Assembly: GCA_043228905.1 (NCBI GenBank)
Contig: JBHGNT010000011.1
Span: 14,756,001-14,820,000, forward strand
Origin: Azolla caroliniana
Taxonomy: Eukaryota; Polypodiophyta
Length of the DNA stretch: 64,000 nucleotides
Reading direction: 5' to 3'
A model generated the notes under the pieces. That model had not been told where the DNA came from. It searched no databases and worked only from the letters and a program-made list of their open reading frames with translations. The stretch's first letter is position 1, and the number at the start of each line of letters is the position of its first letter. Both the position numbers and the translations under genes were made by a program. Positions 36,765 to 49,996 of the stretch are shown piece by piece.

Positions 36765-39433
36765 CCTTTCTTGTCTCCCTCCCTCTCACTTTCTGTCTGT
36801 CTGATGAGAGTGTCTTGTGGATTCAGTTCCAAATTGCCCAACAAAGGGGAAGGGGCTTCTGGGACAAATGGAAACATATATGTATAATATATGGATGGCA
36901 ATGGGCATCATGCCCATCACACACTCTCATATGTTCTATATGTCCAGAGGCCCCAGGCACCACACAGAAGAAGAAAACTCGTCATGCTGGCCGAGAGAGG
37001 CATACACCCATCGCCTGCTTGCCGAAACATGACGAGACCCACCAATGCCAATGCATTGACATCAAGTTTCTTCTCGCTAGTGTCGATTCACCGAAACCGA
37101 CGATCAATTTGACTTCTTATAAGGTTGCGTCTTGTTCAAGGCAAAGGACCCCATTTTGGGCCTTCGTCAATGTAAGGTACCTCTCTGCAATGATGTATTG
37201 AAACACCGTGATTGTATAACTAGTGTTATGATATGAGACCCATCAGTGAGTTTTGGGCATGGCTTACTTATGTTTTTGGCACCCAAGGGAGTTATACTTG
37301 GTTAGGATCATGTGCCCTACAAGTTGAGGGAGAACAAACTACATGATAGTGTTGCATAAAATTATCATGCGCCATGCGCCAAAGAAGTAACAATAACTCC
37401 CTGTTGTGTGGTACAAAGTCATAATTTGTTTGGAAATGAGGTGTAGATAGAGATTAGAAGTAGATTCATGGTGGTTGCAACATACAATCTTTTGTTTGGC
37501 CATGAAAATTGTGGAATGGACAAGTTCTTACCTTGATGCATGAATCGCCACTTATGCTTGGTTCAAATGGAACTTAATTAGAGAATAATTATTGCCCAAC
37601 AATATGTAGAGAAAGAGAATGTTGATGGTAACAAGGCACACGTGTAAGGAGGAGGGCATCTTGCTCTAGGTAGCTTCATGTGACAATAAGACGAGAGTGA
37701 GAGGTTGCCTACAAAACACTAACATTGACAACCCTTGCCTCTTTTCGGAGAGATGTTCTTGTTGTGTGGCTATAGGAGATTCAAGATCCCTTGTCGACTT
37801 AGAACAATATGTCATTATGAGAATTTTTTTGGAATGCATATGTATAATAATAATAATAATAACACTTTTTATGTAAGTAGGTATGGAAGATGATTGGTGG
37901 GGGGTAGAAGTGTCTTGTGTACTTAGGTCGCTTGATGTGAGATATATTATGGTTAATGGTGTTAACAAAATGTATTGTTATACTTGGCATCCAAACCCAT
38001 CCATCGTTATTCTATTACCCAATTTTAGCTTATTTCCGCATATTATACGATCATGTTTTAATGCCTAATCCTTACACACTTACTCTTGTTTATTTAGATT
38101 GGCTCGAACTAATGCTTCACTTGCTTGTATAAAAAAATTAGGAGCTTTGGGCAATCAAAAGCTGATCGGAACACATCTTAATGATTTAACATTAATTCCT
38201 TACGATTCCACCATCGCGTGCATCACATTGCAACTTGCACATACATATATTGTCATGTGTATTATCATAGTCTTTCTAAGGTCGATGCATTATGGTATCC
38301 TTGTAGTGTGGAAGAAATGTGAAGACAAATGTTGTAAAGCCATTTTTGAGGAGCAAAATGTCGGTGTTTGATCTTGAACTAGAATTTTCCAAGAGCTTTT
38401 TATCAATTTTTATAATTAGAGTAAGGTAACCTCATGAAGCTGCCCAACCAATTATTGCTTGAAATTTCCAACAAGATAACAATATATGATGTATTTTAAG
38501 GCCATTATTTTGCATAGTGCTTTAACACGTAATGTATTGTTTATTCGATGACATGAGAGAGCCATATCCTTTAGACGACGGCTAATTGACATAAATTTTG
38601 GTCGATTGGGGTCAAGCCCTTTCCTTTCATAGCATGTTTACCTGGCCTGTCATTTGGATACTTTGTGTCCACTTCCTCATTCTCATGCCAGATGAAAACC
38701 CCCATTGTAGTATAATAAACATACATTTTTGACCCCTGCTATTTTTTGTCTTCTTCTACTTCTTTCTTGCGCTGAATGAAAACCCAAGCACGTGGGAAAC
38801 CGTGGTCTGCCCAATGCACATGCATGTGCCGGAATTTCTTGCAGCCGGGCCTTGCTGGATGCGCGCCCATATATATGCCGGCCCATGGACAACAACAGCA
38901 ACACGCGCACGGGCTTGGCCAAATGGCACGCCCGAGACTATTTGATCGTTAACATCTCTTATGTACTTTATGTGTGCGCGTGCGCGTGTATGTGTGCGTG
39001 TGCGCGTGTACGTGTGCATGTGCGTGCGTGCATGTGTGTGTGTGTCTCTCTCTCTTTTTGGGGTTCCCATCCCACTTGTGTTTTGAGTCAAGAGAAGGAG
39101 ACACGTGGAAGGTGCTGGTTGGCCGCTTCATCTGGCTTGGCCAGCCCTGACACGTGGAAGCCGTTGGTTGGTCCATTTCTCCCAATGGACAGGGGGGAGG
39201 GGTCTTTCAGAGAAAAAAGCAGCAGAAGAACGCCATCGCCAGGGAAACGCAAAACGCAAAACGCAAAAAGCAAAAGCAGCCATGGGCCCTCGTCTTCTAC
39301 TTTTCCCCTGCTTTAAGAAAAGCAAAATTCTCCTCTTTCTGCACCCCCCAATCCATCTTTGACATTATCCTGTCTTCTTCTTCATCTTCTTCATCTTCTT
39401 TTTCTTCATCATTATTCCACAGACGCCATATCC
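36765..39433. other. Divergent intergenic region between DUF1350 and cysteine protease genes
   Basis: Holds both promoters. No further gene is supported; open frames around 36,815-37,200 and 38,790-39,320 lack family resemblance and overlap each other on both strands. A TG/CG-alternating microsatellite lies at 38,962-39,050. 37,845-37,862 is (ATA)n. Confidence 0.5.
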
Positions 39434-41820
39434 ATGGCTATGGCTATCTCCTCCCTTCATCATCACCTTCTTCTCTTCCTCTGTTTCGCCTTCACCCTTT
39501 CTTCTTCTTCTTCTTCTTTTGTATCGTCTTCATCATCATCATCACCATCTTCTTCTTCTTCTTCGTCTTCTTCTCATGTCGGTTACACAACACAAGACCT
39601 CGCCTCCGATTCTCGCCTCCGCGAACTTTTCCACCGATGGATTCTCCACCACTCCATGAATTACACCCCCTCATCAGAATCCGAGAGCCACAGGAGGTTC
39701 CAGATCTTCAAGGAAAACCTCTTCTACATACACAACCACAACAGTCGCAGCGATTCTCCCTCCTACAAACTCGGCCTGAATAAATTCGCTGACCTGACCC
39801 TCGAAGAGTTCAGATCCAAGCATTTAGGGTTTGGGTTTGGGTCGGGGACTGGAAATATTCAGAGACACGGGTCTAATTTTGTTGGAAATGGATGTGCTCA
39901 CCTCCCTAACCAAGTTGACTGGAGGCTTCATGGTGCTGTGACGCCTGTGAAAGACCAAGGACAATGCGGTATGCTCCTTGCCCTAAACCCTAAAAGTTTT
40001 CAAACCTGAATTTTAAAGCTGTTTTCATAGTATTGGTGCCTGGTACATGCCGTGCTTCAAAACCTGCAAAGTAGGCCTAGTTTGTAAAATTGCCGTGCTC
40101 AATTCTTGTTATATATATATATATATATATTTTGCTTCGAACCCTAAAATTTAAACCTACTTTTTGTGAAGCCATTCTGTTACTTTTTGTTTTTATATGA
40201 ACCTTCGTATTTGTTCCTTTCCTTGCTTCAAGCCCTAAAATTTTGACCTAGTTTAATTAAACTTCTCATTTTTATAATTTGCTTTGTTATATTCCTTGCA
40301 TCAGACCCTAATATTTAAACCTGGTTTGTGAATACTTACTTCCTTTTCTTCCCTTTGTTATTAATCGTGCTTGAAAACCCTAAATTGTTTTGAACTAGTT
40401 TGTTTTCAGTTATATGGTTACTTTCTTACATCCCTTGCTCCAAACAGTAGAAATTAGACCTACTTGGTTTAAGCCTTTCTCTTTCTTTATTCTTTAATCC
40501 TTGTGTTTGATTGTTACGTCTCTGGAAGTGTGGATAAGCATCTATCATATCTGATCTAATGCGAAAGATAGAAATATATTGGTTCTTATAATATGCGAAA
40601 GATACAAAGATATTGTTTTCTGTAAACCAGGAAGTTGCTGGGCTTTCTCAAGCACCGGTGCCATGGAAGGTGCCTATGCAATCGCAACCGGTGAGCTTGT
40701 GAGCTTGTCTGAGCAAGAGCTAGTGAGTTGTTCTCATAGAAACTTAGGTTGCCATGGTGGCCTCATGGTCCCGGCCTTCAAGTGGGTCATGAAGAATGGT
40801 GGTATTAATACTGAGGATGGGTACCCCTATGTGAGCAGTGATGGCCATTCCAAGTTTTGCAAATGGCCTTTGGTGAGGCATACATTCAATCCAACTTCAA
40901 TTTTTAATCTGTTTTTTCTTTTTGCTCTTGGTTTTGCTTGGATGTGGGTCAAACTCTAGGGCTAAAATCCTCCAATTTCATTTACTTGTTAATGCGACTC
41001 AATCCTTGTTCTCATTTGTTTGTTCGTTTGTTTTTACAAGTCAGTACACTTTAATTAATCCTTCTGTTTTCATTAACTATCGAATTTGCTTCGGTCCACA
41101 GAAGCGTGAAAGGGTAATCTCGATCGATGGATACAAGGATGTGAAACCTAATGATGAAGAGGCTTTGATGTGTGCTGTTTCTTCACAGCCAGTCAGTGTG
41201 GCAATTAATGCCGGAACCAAGGATTTTCAACTTTATGCCGATGTAAGTCTTTTCATTTTGCAAAATATTGCTTCCCAATAATTGAGTGATTAGTTAGATG
41301 CTCTCAAAATCCTTGCTCAATACTATGTGAAAATCCAAGTCAGAAACTTTCATAGCTTCCAAATCGTTAATACATGGAAATAGGTCTCAGCTAAGTGCTT
41401 TTAAGATGGAAATCTATAGTGGGAACTATTGTATGATATCGTGAACTAACCATATGATGGCACTTAATCAAGCAAGGGAGGAACAATGTCAAAGTTGAGT
41501 GAACTAACTATCTAGTAATTATGAGTCCAAACGATCTGATAAATTTTTGTGGGTGATGACAGGGTATATTTAGCGGTGCATGTTCTGATGACCCGCATGA
41601 CATTGACCATGCAGTGTTAGCAATTGGCTATGGTTCTGATGATGAAGGAAGAGGTTATTGGATTGTGAAGAATTCATGGACTGAGAAGTGGGGAAAAGAT
41701 GGGTATGTTCACATTGCACGTGGGACTGGTCATCTCCGTGGTGTGTGTGGAATCTATGCCACCCCATCTTATCCAATCGTAAGCAAAGATGGCCACTCCT
41801 CGAGTGTGAGCGTCATGTGA
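39434..41820 (+). CDS. Papain-like cysteine protease (C1A), four exons
   Basis: Exons 39,434-39,968; 40,631-40,872; 41,102-41,242; 41,563-41,820. All junctions are GT-AG and the phase closes at 1,176 nt, 391 residues. Start chosen at the ATG in CCATGGCT; the frame is open further upstream but without ATG. Order: signal peptide (about 1-22), Ser-rich stretch, I29-type inhibitory prodomain with an ERFNIN-like run ([17 protein letters not shown]) and [11 protein letters not shown], then the mature protease. Catalytic residues: Gln175 (DQGQCGSCWAFS), Cys181, His322 ([11 protein letters not shown]) and Asn343 (IVKNSW). No granulin domain and no KDEL tail; it ends SSSVSVM. Such enzymes are secreted or vacuolar and act in protein turnover, senescence or defence. 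The active site is intact, so function is likely. Confidence 0.94.
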
Positions 41821-43000
41821 AGCTTCTTTTACTCAAAATATTCCTCTACTTTAATCGAATAATTTCGAGACACAAATAACATATTAATTTGCACATGTTC
41901 TATATCATTCATCCATCATCCTCACATGAATCAGACCTTTGTATATAAAGACTCCATTCTAGAACAAAAGAAAATGTTGACCTAGTTTGAATCTTATTTG
42001 TGGAATAAACCTCCCTTTTATGTTCAATGGTTGTTTTCTAATTCACACCTCGTTGTGCTAAATCTTTTAAAGTTAATGGCCAGAAATGGGTACTACCTGT
42101 ATCTCTATGATGTTGTAAATAATCCTTTCTTACCTTATTAGACTCGGGATGTCACAAGCTTTATTCCCTGTTTGCATGTATGCATAATTGATCCTTCTCG
42201 TCAACTAACATCCAATCTCATCCTAAGATTTACAAAATTCAATATACAGAAAATCTGCACAAACTAATCAATTTGAGTTCCCTTGTTGAGTAAATCATTG
42301 AATGAGTGTCAATGACAAGAATCAAAATATTGCTTCTTGATGAATGAAAATCAATCAAGATTTTCTTGTAATGTGTGTACATACATACACATATATATAT
42401 TCATGTTTTTCAAGGTATCTCATTACTCGATCCTTTTGTGTCAATAGAGCTTGGGTTTGCATTTGACATTTTTGTGTTTAACTAGGAGAAATTAATTTGT
42501 TTGACATTCCCACAAATAACAATCCTATTTTCCTGCTCACCAATATGGCCAAAAACATAGTTATAATTGCACAATGCAACTTAATCTGACCCGACACAAG
42601 GAAACTTACAAAGTTTCAAACATAGTAATGATTTGAGGCCTTATTGGATTCACAATAATATTGGGCCATCTTTGTCATGCTTGGAAGGTTGATCCTTTCT
42701 CTATACAGGTTATGGTTTGAACACCAATATCTTTGGAAATAAAATCAATTACCATAAGTCTAACCCTAAAGGAACCGTGGAAACCTTAGATTTTGTGAAT
42801 TTTGATCTCGTTTTTCATTTGGAATACAAACATTTCTTGCACCAAATAAAAATAGCCAAAAAACCAAAGGAAGTTAGATAATGGGATGAGTCCACAATGA
42901 GAGATTCTTTTAGAAATAAAGTTAACCAAAAATTAAGTGTAGTATATAGAGAGGACATGGGATTAAGAAAAAGAAAAAGTAGTATACAACATTTATATTT
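41821..43000. other. Convergent intergenic spacer
   Basis: 3' flanks of the protease (+) and PsbP-domain (-) genes. AT-rich, no gene or RNA seen. Confidence 0.6.
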
Positions 43001-46000
43001 TTATGCTTGGAAGGACTCGAGTACGGTTTTGAGTACATCTTGAGATGAAGACCACTGTGAGTCAGTGGCACTAACAACAAAGAGCAATACCACATTACCC
43101 CTAGCAGTAGCTACAGCAAGGTTGTGAGTACCTGTTTTGGCATATGGTGTGTCCAGTGTATACACATAATACTGCATTAACAAAACACAATCATTTTTTT
43201 TCTTGCCCCTCTAAAGAGCACTGTATTATACTACACACACACACACTCTCTCTCTCTCTCTAAAATAACAAACGTTAAGCTGAGAGAAGATGCTAAAATG
43301 TCAAAATTGGAATATTACATTGCAAACCTTAACCCCCAATGTTGGCCCCAATACGACGTAAAAATGCAAGAATGTATCCGACCACATCTTACTACCCACA
43401 TGAGTCTTGGCTCTTAGAGAGACTTCTTCGAACTCGCTCGCACTAGTTAGGGGTTGAGGTTGCATTATGGCATCATCATCCTCATATGAAGATATCCAAG
43501 GTATGCAATGAAAACTAGTGGAGGATGAATATCACTTGCTTCTCATATGCTCAGGGCATAAGGTAATTCAAAATATTTATGATGACTTATTAAGAAAACA
43601 TGATTATTTAAGTATCATACTCAAGTCCCCACCACGAAGGGTGAGAACATATGTGCATGCATTATTTCCACATAGAGAGTTTTCTCTACAGAGTAGTAAC
43701 CCAGCTTCTTAGGAAGGAGTCACATACAAGAATTTTATTTGGTCCCCATGGTCAAAATTGGTTCCGTTGAATGATAAGAAATCTATTTGGTCCTGTTGGT
43801 CAAAATTGGCCTCCTTGTAGACGATAAAAAATCTATTCTATTCTACTCTCTCTCACTCACACACATTGTGCTATTAGTATATAGAAAACAAAAGGTCAAA
43901 GAAGTACAGCATCATGCATGTACATTTTCAAAGCACTAGTAAATACATCACGGGAAACGCATAGAAGTATCAAACATACCCCTCCTAGTAGGAAGTAACA
44001 TCACAAAGTACCCCTTGTAGTTTGAGGAATGTCACTTGCATACCCCTGGTCAAAACTAAAACTACTTCACCTTATGAAGATATTTAGAGAATATCTGATG
44101 ACTTTACATTTTGATGAAACTTATATAGTGACATCTCTCAAACTATGAGTACACTCGATATTTAAATGCAAGGGATGTTTTTCAAAATTTCCCAAAGAAG
44201 AACAAAGAAGCAGATAACAGTGGACCCACGCAGTTGCGAACAAACACTGCTTTGGCCAGATAATTAATTTCCAATAATGACTTTTGGTCCCTAGGCTTTT
44301 CAAATCACCAGTTTATATATTGTTTCAAAGATAATTTCACCACATTTTCCGCGCATCTAACATTATATGTTTCTCAAACCAATAGGGCATAGGAGTCATG
44401 TTTGTTTGGAATTCTTCCCAAACAATTCATTACCTTCACTGTGCACATAATTCATAATATACATGTGAGAATTAAGAGAAACAATTGCACCTGGCATCCA
44501 ACATTATATGTTTCTCAAACCAATAGGGCATTATGGCCTCTGTTTGTTGGCCCGTTCCTCCTAGACAATTATCTTCACCGTGCACATAACTTATAATATG
44601 TAACCAAGAGATCATTGGGAAGAAGGGTGATTTCTCAATTAGTCAATTGCAGTAGAGTTACATCCCTCAGTTAGAAATAATTTGTAATATGTACGTGAGG
44701 ACTAAGCGATAATGCTCACTGGACATAATATGTATGTGAATTAAGCAATAATTCTCACTGTGGACACAATATGTATGTGAGAATTAAGCTGCAATCCACA
44801 TTGTGAACATAATATGGATATAAGATTGTGGAGACAATTCGTAGCACGTCTGTAAGAATTAAGGGAAATTTCTCACAATTGACAACTACGCATGGAATAA
44901 TGTCTAGCAAATTAAACTATGTCTATCTGAGTGATGGTGATGATGATATACTAATGTCCTTGGCTGGTCAACAAATCCATGGAACCAAAATGTGAGCAAA
45001 AGGGACGGAAATAAACTAACAATGTGTGAGAATTAAGTATGCGAAAAATTATAGGAAATAATAAAAGTATATGAGTGAGAACAAGGGGATGGGAATAAAC
45101 TTACTGTTTGATCGCCACGTGTTTCTACATGTGTTTCAACAACTTCATCAGGATCATAACTGTTTCCTGTTACAAATGGACCGAGTGCTGAAATCAACTT
45201 CTCCGGACTACCAATTTCTTCAATCTTTGCATTCGGTTTATTCGTGAGGCGCACCATTGGTGATGCAAAGACTTGTGCAGTCCCCTGCTTAACATTTTCG
45301 AACTTCACTTCTACCCATGGCTCTGCACACTTTGGTTGACAATAATTTCCAGATAAGATATTCGCAATCCGAACTTGCTTCCAAGTTGGTGGAAGAATAA
45401 ATTGGTATGGTTGCACATTACCTGAAAGTTCAAAGGTTCTTGTGAACATGCAATGTATGAACTAATGCATGAAAGAACTATATACAAATACATCAGTATG
45501 AACAAACTTTACGAAAAAGAGAGTTTCAACGCTCTGTTCTATCTACACTACTTTGTTACAAACCTCAACTTTCTTTTTTGTCAAATAATAGAGTCTTCCT
45601 CCCATAGTACAAGTGTTAGTTTAACACCATTATGATCACATCGTCCATGCATATATTTTATTTTCAATACTCACCTAGCAATAGTCAAAGTTATGATCGG
45701 CTTGTCGGTGCAGATTTTGTAGCTTTCAGTGCTCATCTAACAATACTTGAAGGTATGACTGCATTGTCCATGCATACCTTGTACTTTTTTAATACTCATC
45801 CAACAATTGGGGGATAGTTATGGGTCATTCGATATCTCGAAGATACTACTCTCTAAGATGGTCTCTACTACGAGCTTTTTGTTGTCAATTTAGAAATAAG
45901 TTCTGTGGCCATCAAATAAATGGGAAAATTGGTTGTGAATAAAATTCCATGAAAATGATTAAAGATCTCACTTATGCCATTGGCCCAATTAGATGCTCTC

Positions 46001-46588
46001 TATAGAATGACAACTACTCATCAATTCTCTGGTGCTAATTCAGGGTTTAGGGTCTGAAAACATATGAAGAGACTCAAGTCAAACAGCTAAAAACCCTAAC
46101 TTCTTGAAAATGCTTAGCATTAGCACATGAAATTGTAAAAGCTAGATGCTTTTACCATATAAACTATAAAAAGCTGTGGCTTATTCAAGGTAAACCAATG
46201 AACTACACATATCAAAATGGAAGCAACTATAGATTTAAAACCTCGTTTCTTCATTCAAAGGAGTGATTGTTGCACAATCATATTTCTTCATGTTGTCAAA
46301 ATACATGCATTTGTTGGTAATTATAGGCCACGAGAAAAGATATCTCCATTATTGTAACTTGCAGTCCAATTTTGATCATTGATGGAATTTTTTGATGAAA
46401 GTTCAAAAACATAATCTAGTGAGTCGGAGCGACAAAGAAAATTAAACGTATACAAGAAAAATAACATGACAATGAAAGATTTGTGCAGTTGGGAATTGAC
46501 TATCACAATAGTTTGTGTTTTCTCATTAACACATTTCACACATGAAAGACTTGTGCTGTTAGGAATTGATAATCACAATAGATTGTGT

Positions 46589-46637
<49 letters not shown>

Positions 46638-47064
46638 TGCAATGGAAAAAGCTTCAGAAATTACCAGCTCTTAAAGCTGGGGTATCTTTTGATGATGCTA
46701 TGAATTGGACGAATCCATCAGCCGAAGAAGCAGCAGGAAGGTATGAACCCACAGCTACTTCTTTCGCAAATGCAAATGATGATAAAGAAGATGAAGCAGA
46801 AACATTCAATCCTATCAATCCGAGAAGGATTAAGCCTTCCCTCCTCCCAATAAGAGGTTTTTGCACAGGAACAAACCCTTTTTTAGTACAGCCCACATCT
46901 TCTATCTGACAGAAAAACACTGCATTTTTCCTGGTTTTGATGCTGGGATGGGTTTGGGCTATGGTGGGTTTTCTGTGAGATGGTGGGATCGAGAGCTTCC
47001 ACTGAGATTGATGTATGGCGCTTGATGAGAGAGTGCGACCACTGATGATCTCTGCAATAGCCAT
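43001..47064 (-). CDS. PsbP domain-containing thylakoid lumen protein, three exons
   Basis: Exons (transcript order) 47,064-46,665; 45,421-45,105; 43,171-43,001. GT-AG junctions, phase closes at 888 nt, 295 residues. The first 100 residues are a bipartite chloroplast transit/lumen signal with a twin arginine (R74-R75, in LIGRREG), a hydrophobic stretch and an AFA cleavage site near residue 100. This implies Tat-dependent import into the thylakoid lumen. The PsbP fold follows: VQPYQFILPPTWKQ, ANILSGNYCQPKCAEPWVEV, EEIGSPEKLISALGPFV, and at the end YYVYTLDTPYAKTG and FVVSATDSQW. PsbP proper stabilises the oxygen-evolving complex; PPD paralogues assist assembly of photosystems. The extra NYCQPKC segment marks a PPD paralogue; I cannot fix the number. 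The frame is intact. Both introns are long and contain tandem repeats. Confidence 0.93.
44350..44870. repeat. Tandem repeats in PsbP-domain gene intron 2
   Basis: A segment of about 142 bp beginning CATC.AACATTATATGTTTCTC at 44,354 is repeated at 44,495. It is followed by roughly three copies of a unit of about 54 bp with ACATAATATGTATGTGA and GAATTAAGC (44,690-44,870). Copies are imperfect. Confidence 0.7.
45600..45815. repeat. Short tandem repeat in PsbP-domain gene intron 1
   Basis: Three imperfect copies of a unit of about 60 bp containing TTGTCCATGCATA, AATACTCATC.AACAAT and GTATGA. At 46,465-46,590 a separate 75-bp unit (ATGAAAGA.TTGTGC.GTT.GGAATTGA) is present twice, and a (CA)n tract follows (46,591-46,633). 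Confidence 0.6.
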
Positions 47065-47269
47065 TGTTTGTGTGGATAAGCAATCCCCATGATCTTTCTT
47101 AGTATGTATGTATGTATGTACATATTGGATTCGATAGCTCTCTTTTCCTGGCTTTTTTGAATGATTATGCCCACCCAAAGGCCAAACCTTCATCGTGTGC
47201 TTTTCCAAGGAACTCGGGAGGGCCAAATAGCCAAGCCAAAATGGGCTAGTAGGACTCCTAAGGCCATCC

Positions 47270-47312
<43 letters not shown>

Positions 47313-47741
47313 GATCGAGACGAACACATTGACAACATAGGATATACTTTTTCATGTCCATGGGAGAACTGATTCCAATCGATACATGGGACAAGGTTGA
47401 GCCCATGGGCCAAGATTCAAACCCGAGATGGAGTCCAGATGGCTGTAACTTAGCTGGTAAGGTTGCCCAATAGATACAAGAAAGGCCACGCGTTTCTTAT
47501 CTTAGCCCCCTTGCTCATCTCTGCGACGGTGGCTCAAAAACATTGTGGAGAATACATTGTCTATGAATAAAGGTATGTGAAAGTGGCAAGCCTAGGAAGC
47601 CAAGGTCTTTGCAGTGCGTGGTAAGCCTAATAGCTTATGATGAAGGAGATTGATGTGTTTTCAAGAGATCTCTATAGGAGAACAACTATGTAACCGCTCG
47701 TGGGTGAGGATCGAACTACACTTCTCTCAAGTTTATGAAAG

Positions 47742-47812
<71 letters not shown>

Positions 47813-48186
47813 TTACCAAAAAAAAGAGAGATAGATAGATAGATTATATTGTCATCTTCGGAGGTCAAATATGATCTTATGAGACCAAAAATATTACATT
47901 TCACGTGATACGTGTGAAGGTGAGTAGCAACTCTCAATGTTCAAGAACTTTACCAATGAATGTTGCAATCGAGAGTGCACATCGTGGTTGTGAGAGAAAT
48001 TCGTGCAAGGATTGGGCTCGATCGAAGAGATGTGGAAAGCATGGTCGAATATGATCAAAGGTAGAGCATTGTATCAAAGTGTGATACTCAGATTCTCAAA
48101 CTTGTTTAGGGCAAAGTGTTGATAGTTGGCCACTCTCATCACTTGTGCCTCAACGCCCCGTCTCACATCTCAATGCGAGAGAGAGC
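47065..48186. other. Upstream of PsbP-domain gene; microsatellites and one SINE-like head
   Basis: Contains (TATG)n at 47,104-47,118, (GA)n at 47,271-47,308 and a long (GA)n at 47,744-47,808. At 47,432-47,470 a degenerate box A-like block (TAACTTAGCTGGTAAGGTTGCCCAAT) matches the head of the two SINE-like copies further right. No gene seen. Confidence 0.55.
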
Positions 48187-48393
48187 CCAAATGGATGTAG
48201 CTCTGTTGGTAAGGTTGCCCAATGGAGACCAAGAGGTAATGGGTTCAACCTGTACATTCCATAGTTGCATTTTTAGTGAATTAAAAGAGATATGTATGAA
48301 GTATGTAATAGAGAGGTGAGTAAAAATGGGTTTCAAACCCAAGACATAGTGGCTTGTAGTGTAACAACTTACCAATAGGGTAAGCTAATTACG
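48187..48393 (+). mobile_element. tRNA-derived SINE-like copy 1, with opposed tRNA-like ends
   Basis: The head carries a Pol III box A (TAGCTCTGTTGGTAAGG, 48,198-48,214) and a box B (GGGTTCAACC, 48,241-48,250) in tRNA spacing. The far end carries a second tRNA-like unit on the other strand, with box B GGGTTTGAAACCC (48,328-48,340) and box A TAGCTTACCCTATTGGTAAG. A (GA)n tail follows (48,397-48,434). Confidence 0.65.
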
Positions 48394-48436
<43 letters not shown>

Positions 48437-48437
<1 letters not shown>

Positions 48438-48572
48438 CCAGATAGATGTAGTTCAGTTGGTAAGGTTGCCCAATGGAGACCAGGAGGTCATGGGTTCAAC
48501 CCCCACATTCCACAATGGCATCTAGTGAAATAAGAGATATGTAACAACTTACCACTAGGATAAGCTAATTAC
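48437..48572 (+). mobile_element. tRNA-derived SINE-like copy 2, internally deleted
   Basis: Same head as copy 1: TAGTTCAGTTGGTAAGG, and box B GGGTTCAACC at 48,494-48,503. It jumps at AGATATGTAA to the same tail (CAACTTACCACTAGGATAAGC), missing about 80 bp that contain the opposed box B. The two copies are adjacent, separated by (GA)n. Confidence 0.65.
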
Positions 48573-48858
48573 ACATGTCGTTGTAGGTGTAGAATAGTGG
48601 TGAGTACTACTTGTTTGGATCATGTACCGGAATATCGAAAACATGGCTAGGTGTCGTCGCCAATACATGGTACGTGACGATGTTCGTTCGCATATGAACT
48701 GGAATACCCATTTGTGCACTTGGAAGAGATCATGGTAATATGTACCCTGCCTCGCTGACGACCCACTATATGCCCCCAAGTCTTCGTAAGGGGTATAAAA
48801 TATGGCGGTAAGAGAAAGAATGGCCTAGAAGATGATAGGAGATTTGCACCGCCCTTCG

Positions 48859-48930
48859 CACCGTTGCCGGGTATCGAACCCGGGTCACCCGCGTGACAGG
48901 CGGGAATACTCACCAGTATACTACAACGAC
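48859..48930 (-). tRNA. tRNA-Asp(GTC)-like, variant copy
   Basis: Anticodon GTC in a paired anticodon stem. Differs from the array consensus by TATACTGG in the D arm, an A at the end of the T loop and a G1-U72 closing pair. No T-run follows the 3' end. Confidence 0.75.
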
Positions 48931-49208
48931 ATGTCAGTGTTAGAGAAAGTACCCTCTATACTACTGGCTCGAACCATGTAATGGAATGTCGAAAACATGG
49001 CCCAGTTTCGTCGGAAATACATGTTATGCGAAGAAGTTCGTCCGCATATGAACTGCAATACCCAAGTGTGCACTCGGACTGGATCATGGTAGTATGAACC
49101 CTCTCTCGTTGACAACCCACCACCCCCAAGTGTTTGAAAGGGATAGAGAATCCAACAGAGTGAGCCACAATGTCCTAGAACATGACAATAGATTTTCCCC
49201 GTCCTTCA

Positions 49209-49280
49209 CGCCGTTGCCGGGGATCGAACCCGGGTCACCCGCGTGACAGGCGGGAATACTCACCACTATACTACAATGAC
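49209..49280 (-). tRNA. tRNA-Asp(GTC), one acceptor mismatch
   Basis: Consensus sequence except GTCATTG at the 5' end, which creates an A-C mismatch in the acceptor stem. Confidence 0.8.
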
Positions 49281-49562
49281 ATGTTCGTGTTGGAAGATAT
49301 ATCCTCTGTACTACTTGCTCCGACCATGTACCGGAATGTCGAAAATATAGCCCGGTTTCGTCGCCAATGCATGTTATGTGACGATGTTCGTCCGCATATG
49401 AACTGGAATACGCATGTGTGCATTGGGACGAGATCATGGTAATATAGTCCTTCCCTCGCTGACGACCCACTCTACGCCCCTAAGTGTTTTAAAAGGATAG
49501 AGAATCCCACAGACCGAGAAAGAATTCCCTCGAAGATGACATGAAATATGCCACGCCTTTCG

Positions 49563-49634
49563 CGCCGTTGACGGGGATGGAATCTCGGTCACCCGCGTGA
49601 CAGGCGGGAATACTCACCACTATACTACAACGAC
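49563..49634 (-). pseudogene. tRNA-Asp pseudogene, T arm broken
   Basis: The acceptor, D and anticodon parts are intact, but the T arm reads GAGATTCCATCCCCGTC, so box B (GGTTCGATCC) is lost. Same defect class as 51,337 and 53,152. Confidence 0.8.
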
Positions 49635-49924
49635 ATGTTGGTGTTGGAGAAAGTATCCTATAGTGGTGAGTACTACTTGTTCGGATCATGTACCGGAATA
49701 TCGAAAACATGGCCCGGTGTCGTCGCCAATACATGGTACGTGATGATGTTCGTTCGCATATGAGATGGAATACCCATGTGTGCACTTGGACGAGATCATG
49801 GTAATATGAACCCTGCCTCGCTGACGACCCACTGTATGCCCCCAAGTCTTCGTAAGGGGTATAAAATCTGGCGGTCAGAGAAAGAATGGCCTAGAAGATG
49901 ATAGGAGCTTTGCCCCGCCCTTCG

Positions 49925-49996
49925 CACCGTTGCCGGGTATCGAACCCGAGTCACCCATGTGACAGGCGGGAATACTCACCAGTATACTACAACGAC
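49925..49996 (-). pseudogene. tRNA-Asp-like, anticodon stem mismatched
   Basis: Anticodon GTC is kept, but the 3' anticodon strand is ATGGG instead of GCGGG; the T stem and D arm also carry changes. Confidence 0.65.

Noticed and set aside
39154-39433. Longer N-terminus for the cysteine protease
   Set aside because: The open frame upstream begins at a TTG, not ATG; the first in-frame ATG with good context is 39,434, and it is followed by a typical signal peptide.
47744-47808. Frame coding for an Arg-Glu repeat protein
   Set aside because: A (GA)n microsatellite; no conserved flanking coding sequence.
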